A stretch of 64,000 nt of DNA from the NCBI RefSeq assembly GCF_003589595.1, contig NW_020654810.1:16969594-17033593 (forward strand), read 5' to 3'. The stretch is from Hyposmocoma kahamanoa (taxonomy: Eukaryota; Arthropoda; Insecta; Lepidoptera; Cosmopterigidae). Below the pieces are notes generated by a model. The model saw nothing but the letters and a program-made list of their open reading frames with translations, searched no databases and had not been told where the DNA came from. Made by a program: the position numbers and the translations under genes. This document shows positions 54,193 through 64,000 of this stretch, piece after piece. Each line of letters starts with the position of its first letter. The first letter of the stretch is position 1.

Positions 54193-56274
54193 AATTTGTC
54201 TAAACTGTATTTTTTGTCCACACATTGGTAGTTTGTTTCATAAATAAATTAAAAACCTAATTAAAAAAAATAAGCAAATTTAAATAAATATCTAGCTTTG
54301 TAATGTTTAGTAAGCTAAAAGCTTGCAGTACGGCTTAGGTAAATTATAATTTACCTACTTTGCTTCACGTTGGTATTCTTCAAGAAGTTACAAGAAACTT
54401 AAGGAACTTAACTCAGTGAGACCTAAATTATGGACATCTAATTCAACTTGCACAAATAATTGCCAATATTCTTTATTCCACGTATTGTAAAGACATGTTC
54501 CCCAATAATTGCGTGAAAGTTAAATTGCGCGGCGTATTTTCTTTGTCGTGGGATAATGCAAATATTTTCATTATTCTAAAATACGTATATACTTACATAT
54601 TTCCACACTTGCTACTAAATATGATAAATATACTTGTCTATGTACCAGAAGTGACTATAATGAAACACAATCCGTTTTCTAATAAGCTTCCGTTAGCTAC
54701 GTTTTGTAGTTGGGAGGTGTCGTTCAATCCTTTTAATTACCTAAATAGAATCAAATGCTTTTTAAGAAGTTCTTAGAAAATAGAGTAGTAGACCAAATTC
54801 ATATCTAATTCATATGAAATGACGTAAATAGTACGTTTCGGGAAGCGTCTTAACTGGGTAATATACGACGAAAGTACGTTACAAGGCAGCTAAATGTGTA
54901 CAAAATGTAAAGGTAGCATTTTAAAATTTTCTAAAGTCAGTTTATACTTTTGACTGAAAAAGCAGTATGTACTAGGTAGATAGGTATTATAAGCCAATGA
55001 CTACGGGAAAAAAGCCTACTGTTGGATATAGAGCCTTCCAAAACGAAAGATTTGCTGAAATTGCGATTCAGGTGACCTGATCTAACCAGCAATCTAATGT
55101 AAAGAAAGAAGGTACTCGTATAGTATCCACTGTTTTAACGCTTTTGTAGCTTTCTCCGACATCCGGAAAGATATAGGATGGTCCTGTTAGTAACTGGGAG
55201 CTAAGTAGCAGGTGGCATATGGAAATACATACAACGAAAAGGTAAAACATGCAGCAAGCTTGCAGTCATTGTATTACAATATAAACAACTCGAAAATTTT
55301 AATTTTAATTTATAATATTTCCAAAAGCATTCTTGACAATATCGTATAGAGCAGAACACAACAATATTTCAAATTAAACAAACATAACAACACAATCAAT
55401 AAAACACGTCCACGTCAAACGAAGGCGGGATTAACATCTTAATCTAGAGTCATAAATAATAACCAAACATAAAATTGTTCCCACGTCATCTTGCGACGGC
55501 TTTATAAAGCTACCCATTCAAATGCTTGACCCTTTCGAATATAATAAACCGAGAAGTTTGAGACGAATAAAACGTGCAAAACGCATAAAACCATACCCTC
55601 TCGAGTGTCGACGACACGTGCATGTGTGCGGTTGATAACCTCATTCAGACTTGCCGAAGTCATTCGAAAAACACTCACACATACAAATGGTTTCGTCCGA
55701 CCGCACACGCTTTGAAAACCGAAAACATGAATTTTGCCGTCCCCCGATCGCGCACACATACATAGAAACCTCGTAGAAACGTTAGCCCGTGTTTGTGTGG
55801 CTTCGAATTTCAAACGCTTCGGGAGCGCTCGCTACCAGAGCGGCGGCCTTAATTTGGATTCGGCTCACACTTGCGCAGTTGACGGCCTCGCTTCGGCTCT
55901 ACTGTGGTTATATTTTTAGAGCTGATGCGGTGTTTTTGCCGAGCCGCGGTATTTGCGGGTACGCGGCATTATCGTTGATTCGATGTAAAGTAAATTGTGA
56001 GCTGCGTTAAAACGACCCTCGGTGTTGGAAGCGACTAATGAGCCCTCTTTTAACTCCTTAAACACACCCATGTATGGAGATGCTAGTTTTTACGAAACCT
56101 TTAAGTAAAGTTGCGAAGGAAGTCACGGTACTGAATTCGATTAATTAAAGTAATTGCGAGAATCCAATTATCAATCGGCGTGGGAAATCGGTTGCTTCTT
56201 AAATTAATAGGTTGACAATTCGACTTTAAATTCTAAGCTACATAGGTACATTTTACAATAACTTCCGATAACAA
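54193..56274. other. No gene seen; GC-rich patch at 55.73-56.0 kb
   Basis: 55734-56010 is CpG-rich and open in several frames but has no start-splice pair or domain. It resembles a conserved non-coding or promoter-like patch. Confidence 0.35.
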
Positions 56275-56455
56275 TAAAGGAAAACATCTTGATAAAACCT
56301 GCGTGTTGAAGAAGTTTCACAACCTTTGGAAAAAGTGCGAAATCCCCAACCCGCATTGAGCTAGCGTGGCTGTAGCCTAAATTATCTTTAGAATAGACCC
56401 GTGCCCAACAGTGGGACGATTCACGGGTTCATGACGATGATGACGACAGTAAATA
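56275..56455 (+). mobile_element. tRNA-derived SINE (family C) copy 3, 5' truncated
   Basis: AGGAAAACATCTTGATAAAA, CCCCAACCCGCATTGAGC and ACCCGTGCCCAACAGTGGGA, ending in a GATGATGACGAC tail. The tRNA head is missing. Confidence 0.85.
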
Positions 56456-57269
56456 GCGCTCGTTTGTTTTCAAATAATAAAAATAAGCCGACTTTAATGT
56501 AAGATACGCAGATAATGTAGAGTCGAATGTTATCTGACAGTCGGTCGTCATTCTACTTTTTCAAAGCCAGTGATGCAGTATATTAAGTAGTATGACCACT
56601 GGTTTTGAAAAACACAATGAAAATGACGAATACGTGCTCTTTAATATGAATATTAGGTAAATCTATATAAGCCACGTTCCCTGTTGTGTTGAATTACTCC
56701 CGATTCCTGCTCTTATTTTTATATTAACACTTAAGTATGTGATCCAGGTTTCATTTTGGGAATTAATCAATGTTTTAAAATATAGTCGATTTCGCTGAAA
56801 CTTTAGAAACATACTGCCTTTGCCCGAAAAATCCTTAAGTGTAAGACACAAAGGCAAATTTCGTCAAGTTACTGATATGTGGATCTTCTGACATTACAAT
56901 CACTTACCTACAACATCTCATCACATCGTTATGTTCCACGGCGGATCGTGAATTTGCTCTTAGAAAATTGTTTTACTCTTACAATATGTCGTTATAATTC
57001 TTAGGAATAAACAGGTATATAAATAGCATCACGCTTGTCTCCCGATGGTGTAGTAAAGACGCAGACCTCCACCAGCGACATCCTACACGTGCACAAGTTA
57101 CATCTCTTAAATTCGTTATTTACGCGTTAGGCATTAACTTTAAGCATAGCTTTTCTATAAAAAAAATAATAAACATAAAAATAAAAATATTTTATTTCAA
57201 ATTATTGCAATCCATATACATTTCAAATTATATTATTATCATCAAATTATATAAGGTGTGATTTTTTAG
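56456..57269. other. No gene seen
   Basis: AT-rich non-coding DNA. Confidence 0.4.
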
Positions 57270-57357
57270 TAGTGGTCGAGCTCCTTGAAAGTGTTCGTCA
57301 AGGGAAGTACTGACCCTTACCTGTTACCTAAGGGTGCTGCTGAAATTACAGGCACAA
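57270..57357 (+). mobile_element. Family A repeat, copy 7, head fragment
   Basis: GAGCTCCTTGAAAGTGTTCG to GGTGCTGCTGAAATTACAGG. The remainder is absent and an oppositely oriented copy follows 80 bp away. Confidence 0.75.
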
Positions 57358-57436
57358 AAAGTAATAATTGTTGTTATATATGGTAGAGCGCAGGTTTCAA
57401 GTGCTATGTCTTCAGATTCACAACTTTTAACTTTTT

Positions 57437-57673
57437 TTACGAAACCAAGTGACGGGATGAACAAATCGAGTGATCTAGCGCGCTTAGTGATCTGAAGGGC
57501 AATGCCACCGCGCCCGTCACCCTGAGACCTAGGTTGATAAGTCCCATGTGCCTGTAATTTCACCAGCACCATTACCCTTCACAATCGGAATGCAGTAAGT
57601 AATGCTCACGTTACCGCTTGGCGGCAGAAATAGGTAAGCTGGCAGTATTTTCCAGTACGAACTCTTTCAGAGG
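57437..57673 (-). mobile_element. Family A repeat, copy 8
   Basis: The minus copy carries AAGTGACGGGATGAACAA, GGCAATGCCACCGCGCCC and CTTGGCGGCAGAAATAGGT, with the tail-side ATAACAGTTGCA segment deleted. Confidence 0.8.
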
Positions 57674-58344
57674 TCTTTAAAACAAACTACAAAAGGGAAA
57701 TTGTCTGTAGGAGAACCTGACAAAAAAGGATTCCGCCTTCTATAGATATAGCCATATAAGAAGTATTTAGTACTAAATTACACTTTGCCGGCCGATGGAC
57801 TCCCTGGGACTCTTTAATCCCAAACACGGCAGTGCCGACTAGCGGTAGAAACATATAGAGGTATCTCTAGAGTAGCATTACCTTCCTTGTGGATTCTACA
57901 CAGACAAAGGATCGTATTACCAGCAAAAACCACCACGATACTTGCTAGGTCCAAGGCACGACAATTAGACCTTTTGAAGTGGAAGTAGCTCAAAAATTGG
58001 TTGAGCTAGTTTTTAAATTCAATCAAAGATTTATTGAAACGAGACCTGCCTACAGTTTCCGAAATGTTGCGATGAATGCATTTTATGTACGACGTACGAT
58101 ACTAGTAATATATCTTAGCATTTCTACTTTTTATGTGTCACGAATAAAACACATTAACCAAGATATGATTACTGATATACACGAGCGAGCGCACTTTTGA
58201 AATATTTACTAGTGCAATGGTATATAATTATGTAATTGTTGCTTGTCGTTCATCATTCGATCTTTTTATACATTCTCAGACTGCAAATTGTTCTAAAGAT
58301 GGTGTTATGTGTCACCAATAAATCGTTAGGTTCCTTCGCGTTTG
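57674..58344. other. No gene seen
   Basis: The plus-strand frame at 57979-58200 has no recognised domain. Confidence 0.4.
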
Positions 58345-58412
58345 GATACCACTTTCCACTTACCATCAGGTGGAGTGGAGTCATTTGCCGAGAGTCATGT
58401 ATAAAAAAAAAA
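58345..58412 (+). mobile_element. LINE 3' tail with poly(A)
   Basis: CACTTACCATCAGGTGGAGT and AGTCATTTGCC correspond to the 3' tail of the LINE at 41.2 kb (CATCAGGTGAGATGGAGGTC), ending in A11. It is a very short 5'-truncated insertion. Confidence 0.6.
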
Positions 58413-58898
58413 ATGACAATGCAGGGGTATAATTTATTAGATGTTGGAGGTACTACAACCTTACAAGAGTGTTAGCCTTTCAGGATTCATATTGAAACCA
58501 AATTTTTTTAGTTCATTATTATACTTGTGATTTCTCTGTCTGTTCAAGTTTGTTTCTAATTTAGGTAAATGCGATCAAGTCAGATCGTGTGAGTTACCTA
58601 TCCGTCATTCATATCTGATTAAGTGGTAGGCATTAGTGTTTCTTCAGTGAAATGTTCCGATTATATTTATCGGTATTTATTTATGATAAGAGACTATCTT
58701 TACGGGTTTTAGGATGGAGGCAGCGCTTACTGCCGCACATAAGATTTTGTAATACGCACCGTTTGTTTTTCGTATAAACAAACTTACATAGTAATTCGGT
58801 ATTTATCACATCGTAGTTGCTGTTGTTGGATACTTCAACTTGTGGTCCTGATATGGCCGCGTGACACGATAACTTGTAATAGTTTAGTTTTTGTAGCA
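58413..58898. other. No gene seen
   Basis: AT-rich non-coding DNA. Confidence 0.4.
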
Positions 58899-59150
58899 GT
58901 TGATCTCCTTGTGAAAGAGTTCGTCCAGGGAAGTACTGCCACCTTACCTATTTCTGCCGCCAAGGTGCTGGTGAAATTATAGACACATGGAACTTTCAAC
59001 TTATGTCTCACGGTGACGGGTGCAGTAGCAGTGCCCCTGAGATGGTTGCGATTTAAAGCTCTGAGTGGCACTGCAACTGTTATGGACAGACGCGTTGCTT
59101 ACCACCACGCGCACGATTTGTTCGTCCCTTCACTTGGTACCATAAAAAAA
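58899..59150 (+). mobile_element. Family A repeat, copy 9, internally deleted
   Basis: Sense copy with the full head (GATCTCCTTGTGAAAGAGTT) and tail (ACTTGGTACCATAAAAAAA). The 45-bp segment with GCAGTAATGTGAGCATTACT is missing between GCCGCCAAG and GTGCTGGTG. Confidence 0.85.
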
Positions 59151-60185
59151 GAGACGAGACATCCACGTTGCTGTTACCAAATTTTTTTCTTTTATTTTTC
59201 TTCTTCTCGCTCTGAGATACAGTGGTCGTTGCGACGAGACATTGTCCCTTCATATAGTTAGTTGCTTTCTATTTCTGACTATGGGAATGTAGAGCATCGT
59301 GACCAGTAATACAGAGCGAATCTAATCACGTTTATGTATGTGACATTCCCACTCTTTGATCTCTTCACTAAGCCCGTCTTTGTAGTCCATTGTATTTATT
59401 ATTAAGCGAAATATTTCTTAGACTTAACAAAAGCTTGCTTTAAAAATAGGTACTTTATACTAACAGTGTTATGATCTACGGAATTTTCCGCGTCATGTTA
59501 CTATGACTATTTAGTGAAAAAAATAATTCCGTCTATCAAAAAGGCTTTTAGTTTTAGTTATAAATACGTCCATTACATACGTTCTTGAAAAAGTGGCTAG
59601 AGGATCTTACTAGAAGATGTAACGACTACGATAAAAGTGACGACTAAACTGATGCTGTTCGTGGCGATAATCGTTTTATCGTAAAGGACCTTGTTATTTC
59701 AGACACGATTACTTCAATATTTGATAAAACTATGAAGCTATTGTAGTAGATGCTTGGTTGGAAATTTAAAATTGTATAAGATTTATTATTGATTGTATTC
59801 TTCACATCAATAACTTCGGTATTATATCCTTTTCTGAAAATGTCTTTGCAAAATTTTCTCACTGAAATTCATATCAGATAAATCTGTAAGTAGGTAATTA
59901 ACTAAGTACAAGTTACTTATATATAGATCCTTATCTGGTACCAAAAACCAGGTTAGATTTACATAGTTAGTCTAATATGACAAGCAATGGTACAATTATC
60001 CACTTAGTTATTCAGTTGTTTTGGTATCTTACGAGCGATACTTTGGACGTCTTTTTGCTCTTTGTCAGCTCAAGGAATCTGATATAAGACCATGCAGTGT
60101 GAATTCCCCGTATTTCTTGGTTTGCCTACGTAAAATTAATCAAGGCTCAAATTGGCACGCATAAGCTTTCATCTGAACACTTTCC
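59151..60185. other. No gene seen
   Basis: AT-rich. The minus-strand frame 59644-59862 is unsupported. Confidence 0.4.
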
Positions 60186-60410
60186 ATCAAACGTGGAATT
60201 CCTGAGGATGTACAGCATTTGCTCTTGGAGTGTATTCGGACGGAACCTATAGTTAGTACGTGTATTGCACAGGTTGGTTCCTATAGATTTAATGTTGGAC
60301 TGTTTTATTCCGTTTTGTCGGAGCCAACATGTAGTGCCTCGAAGATTTTGGACACATGTTTGGTTACGTTGTTTTATCCATTTATATTTTATTAAGCGTT
60401 TTATTGATGT
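60186..60410 (+). pseudogene. LINE ORF2 C-terminal fragment (HLLLEC knuckle)
   Basis: In the frame starting at 60186 I read GIPEDVQHLLLECIRTEP and later LFYSVLSEPTCSASKILDT. The pattern PEDxxHLLxEC followed by YSVLSEP is typical of the zinc-knuckle end of insect LINE ORF2 proteins. Stops lie just upstream. It is a relic. Confidence 0.6.
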
Positions 60411-62077
60411 ATTGTTCTTCTAATGGGGCTGACATGTTCAATAATGATCAAAACCCCTACAAAAATGAAGAGTTAAAACAGAAAAAGAGTAAATCATTGG
60501 AATTCATAATAAAGACCGTTACGATTCCAATACTATGGTACTTCAACTCATCTACATTGGACATTTAAATTTGTAATCAGATTTGCTCGACCCTTCTTCA
60601 TCCATCATTCATTACCGCCACTCGCCGTGTTCCATGCCCATTAACATCGAGTCCAACATCCTTTGACGGTGCCTTCCTCTAATCAATTAAAGGATAAGGG
60701 CAAAAAGAAATCGCCGAGCCCGAGCTCGACTCGCCAGTAACCGCTCATTATTTCTTCTCACACGTTTTTTATTGAGGCAACATTATACGTGGGTGTGGTT
60801 GTAATTTCCTTTCACCGACGTAAGGGCACACACGCAATCCTAAAACTCAACGATTCAATATCGATCTTATGCCATCGTCATATAAAGTTCTATTTGAATT
60901 GGCTGGAGCGGTACTGATGAGAAGATGCCTGATAAAATATTAAAACGTCTATCCCTTTCTGTGCTATAGGGCTGTACTCTTCACACTCACGACGAGAATT
61001 TCTGTGGATGTTTTTACGCGCGCCGGGGGGCAAAATGTTCGTTGTTTTCGCGGCAAAATGCTTCGGGGACTTCGTAACTCAATAACGCGAATGCTTCGAA
61101 GGGATATGCGCAACATGTTTTATTTACGGCCTTTCAATCGAGTTTTATGTCGGTTTTCCGCGGGGTGTCCCGTAGTCGGCACTAGTCCCAGATTATGATT
61201 CAGCGCTTTCGGCGCAACGTGTGCGTGACAGGCTAATATAGCGTGGATTTTGGGGCGAGTATTGTTGTTCTGGAAAATTGGGTCGTTTATGAGCTCGGAT
61301 TTGCTGACACGCAATCAGTGCATTGCGAATCACGTAACATTATCAACAAATTAACTGTCACGTTGCCAAATGACTTCAAGGTTTTAATAACAAGAGGTAA
61401 CTGTACTGAAGCTGCCAAAGATATATATAGTACACAAGTATCTAAATTAAACAATGTGAATGAGCTTTATGCAAGTACATTTAATTAAAAATGGAAATCG
61501 CGTCATTATTTGTACAAGTTACATTTAGTCGTAGTTACTCCAATTGAAATTATAACCAATTATCAATCAATCTCTTTGTTCGTAATCAGTCTTAGTTTAC
61601 TAAGATTCAATAATTTATTTAATTAATTTAAGTTTTTAGTAAAAGCGGTTAGTATATTTTAGATAAACCGAGTGGAAATACGGATTTAGTTTGACAAGAA
61701 AAGCTTCGCTAACTAAAACTAATGGTGGCTTTGATCCTTGGACCCGGATCATACTTTATTAAAATCCCAAACGAAGCGTTTCATGCATTACCCCAATTTA
61801 GGCGCGCAATTAGTGTACGCAATCCCTCGGGGGCTAAGTCTCCCTTCTCCCCAATAGGGAGGTCAGGGGGAGGTAGCCGAGAGGGCCGCGGGGCCGAGGG
61901 GAGACACTACAATGATCGCCTTTGTGATCCTCTTTTGTCGGGCTATTTCCAAACCGAACGAGGAAATGGAATTGGAAAATGATTTGGCTTTTAGTTGATT
62001 GTGCTAGAGTGTTGCTTTTTAGGCAATTAGAATGATAAATGTAACGAACTGAAAACAAATAGTTCAATTTCTTCTTT
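60411..62077. other. No confirmed gene; GC-rich patches
   Basis: 60.58-60.76, 61.0-61.2 and 61.83-61.93 kb are GC-richer and may be conserved non-coding DNA. ORFs at 60356-60568 and 61243-61488 are discussed as rejected. Confidence 0.35.
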
Positions 62078-62364
62078 TTATAATATTAAGCGACCGGACT
62101 AACAAGTCGTGCGCCTGATAGTAAGCTACACGCCTATCCATAACTGTTGCAGTGCCATTCAGAGCTTTAAATCGCAAAGATCTGAGGGGCACTGCCACTA
62201 TGCCTGTCACCCTGAGACATACGTTGACAAGTCCCGTGGGCCTGTAATTTCACCAGCACTCTTAACCTTCAAAACCGGAACGTAGTAACGCTTACATTAC
62301 GGGTTGGCGGCAGCTATATGTAAGGTTGCTAAGAAATAAGTACTTCCCTGGACGAACTCTTAAA
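62078..62364 (-). mobile_element. Family A repeat, copy 10, near full length
   Basis: The tail TTTTTATAATATTAAGCGAC is at the left and CCTGGACGAACTCTTAAACT at the right, with all inner blocks present. Confidence 0.85.
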
Positions 62365-62693
62365 CTTCGACAAAATTATTTTACTGTACCTTTATATAAC
62401 CTGTACCTTTATATAACTGTACTATAAATATATAAGACAGCTTGACGTTTAGATTGAAAAGTCATCAACATTCTTAACCCATCTCCAAACTTCAGAAATT
62501 AAAAATATTGTTAATAACATTCGAAAGAGAGCTGGAGAGCTGTGATAATGTAACACTATGAGACTGTCTCCACAAATGGGTTACACGAGAGGTATAATTT
62601 AATAAAGTAGCTAGTAAACAAGATATTACATAGCCATGTATGTTTCATATTACGAAGAAGCACTCCATTGCGAAATTCATCTAATTTTCGATA
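62365..62693. other. No gene; short tandem repeat
   Basis: CTGTACCTTTATATAAC is repeated about 2.5 times near 62383-62425. The rest is AT-rich. Confidence 0.5.
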
Positions 62694-62924
62694 ACGAAAA
62701 TAAAAGTATGTTTTCGGATATAAATTGTATATTTGTTTTTCCAAACAAACACACGTTGATTTTATAACGAAATAGTTTCACATATTATACGAAACTCAAT
62801 TTTTTTCGGATCTATAGTGTATATATTTGTTTCTTAAACAGTAGTGACCATGTGACCGATTTGGATCCGAAGAAATAATTTCATTTTCTAAGTGTAACAA
62901 TCGCGAAAACGAATATCTCGATAT
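62694..62924 (+). mobile_element. Fold-back repeat (family B) copy 8, diverged
   Basis: TATGTTTTCGGATATAAATT, TTGTTTTTCCAAACAAACAC, a middle insertion, then AAATAATTTCATTTTCTAAG and the tail GTAACAATCGCGAAAACG. Confidence 0.75.
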
Positions 62925-63217
62925 TTACGATAGTAATTAATCTTAAGCCCAATACTATTTTATTATTTTGTCGTGGCTCTAAAGGTATGTCGAAATGCGT
63001 TGTACTTCTTGTTGTTATTGAGTGCAAAGTAAAATATAACGCATATAACACTGGCGCTGACACGCGTCATGAACATAAAGAAAATTTCCAATAAATATTT
63101 AATCCATGAACGTTTTCGATACATAGCCTCTTATACTTTGAATGGTACATTCATTATAATATGATTTTTACCTTTGTAATAATACAATCTCAGTACAGAG
63201 TACTGAAAAAACCGACA

Positions 63218-63470
63218 TCAAAAGTTCGTGGAATCATGTATTTGTCAAGTTTTATTGAAATCGGTTACCGGAAAGTGCGCGAAACCGGATTCATCCTCTA
63301 GTTTGCTACCTTTAGAGGTGGAATATTTTCTTCAAATTTAATTAGGACCAATATTGAGGTACCCTTTTTCCAACGAAAAAAGAATCATCAAAATCGGTTC
63401 ACAAATTCCAGAGTTCTCGCTTAACATACATATAATATAATACAATCGAATTGAGAACCTTCGCCTTTTC
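63218..63470 (+). repeat. Repeat family D, copy 3
   Basis: GAAATCGGTTACCGGAAAGT, AGGTGGAATATTTTCTTCAA, CATCAAAATCGGTTCACAAA and TTGAGAACCTTCGCC. Confidence 0.8.
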
Positions 63471-64000
63471 TTCACTCAGTTACAAAAATACTGTAGCACG
63501 TAGCAGTAAGGAAATATAGGTAATGACACCCTATGAGTTAATGGGGTGTTGTATATATAGCCTAATGCTTAGTAGCTTAATGCGGCAATTTAGCTGTAAA
63601 ACTAAGGTATACGACGGGAACATAAGCATTTTATAATACCCAAGACGCTATTACAGTACTTTACATCAACAGTAGTACAGTAAGTGTGTGAGCAACGGTA
63701 TAGGCACTTTGCGTTTGATATCGGAAGCAATTTACGTCAATGCGTCGTGGCGGCGCGATGCGGTGGAAATTGTGAATGCGAATGAATTAGTTGTTGTCAT
63801 GCATGCTGTATAGTTAACGGCTTTGAATTGTATTATCGTTTATCTTCCTGCGATTGTGGCTCAAAGCGATATAAAGATACTTGTAAATATAGAAAAAAGG
63901 CCTCTTTTGACTAGGGGATCTTTGTAGATACCCCTGAGCACAGGGAGACTCAGAGTTTATGTGAGGACTCTTCCTCCAGACTGGAGGCCTACCCAGGTCT
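63471..64000. other. No gene seen; GC rises at the edge
   Basis: The last 100 bp are less AT-rich and hold the small palindrome CCTCCAGACTGGAGG. They may open a feature that continues off the window. Confidence 0.35.

Noticed and set aside
60356..60568. ORF with a signal-peptide-like start (MFGYVVLSIYILLSVLL)
   Set aside because: It overlaps the LINE ORF2 relic in another frame and its hydrophobic start is explained by AT-rich DNA.
61243..61488. 81-codon plus-strand ORF
   Set aside because: No domain, no promoter or splice support, and length within chance for this window.
1..64000. CRISPR array or bacterial operon structure
   Set aside because: The only regular array (50.9-51.3 kb) has no spacers, and gene structure is eukaryotic throughout.

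Overview
The window looks like nuclear DNA from a moth or butterfly (Lepidoptera). It is AT-rich, has split genes with GT-AG introns, and is crowded with SINE, LINE, MITE and mariner relics of the kind found in lepidopteran genomes. This assignment is inferred from repeat style and protein resemblance; no database search was run.

Layout. 0-1.7 kb: a PIF/Harbinger-type zone with a frameshifted MADF-like ORF, the first exon of a Harbinger nuclease and a short TAA-flanked MITE. 2.5-3.9 kb: a wrecked hAT transposon with long inverted arms. 5.7-6.9 kb: an intact two-exon MADF-BESS DNA-binding protein gene on the minus strand. 7.2-7.8 kb: a broken LINE ORF1. 8.8-12.3 kb: tRNA-derived SINEs, a second SINE family and palindromic MITEs. 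14.5-30.5 kb, minus strand: the Polycomb (Pc) gene. Its first coding exon (20 codons) and its last coding exon (259 codons) are separated by a 15.1-kb intron that cuts the chromodomain. Inside that intron, on the opposite strand, are two short candidate first coding exons (MSDK at 24.2 kb and MPTDNK at 28.1 kb). Both end at a strong splice donor in the same phase, and the second has a TATA-less Inr+DPE core promoter and an NRF1-like palindrome. They look like alternative starts of an unidentified plus-strand gene whose body must lie downstream, probably past the window. 31-32 kb: a GC-rich, CCAAT-containing region upstream of Pc.

32-64 kb holds no recognisable host exon and is probably intron or intergenic DNA. 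It contains MITEs at 32.5, 36.6 and 44.0 kb, three copies of a tRNA-type SINE with a GTGCCCA-like tail, ten copies window-wide of a second SINE or LINE-tail family, about eight copies of a fold-back element, LINE ORF2 ends, and a nested island at 50-54 kb. That island contains a fold-back element with an internal 44-bp CpG-rich array, and a complete mariner with an intact DD34D transposase inserted into a fold-back repeat.

The host genes identified are chromatin or DNA-binding regulators: Polycomb reads H3K27me3 in PRC1, and the MADF-BESS protein is an Adf-1-like transcription factor. Nothing links the two functionally beyond proximity. No tRNA, rRNA or CRISPR locus was found.
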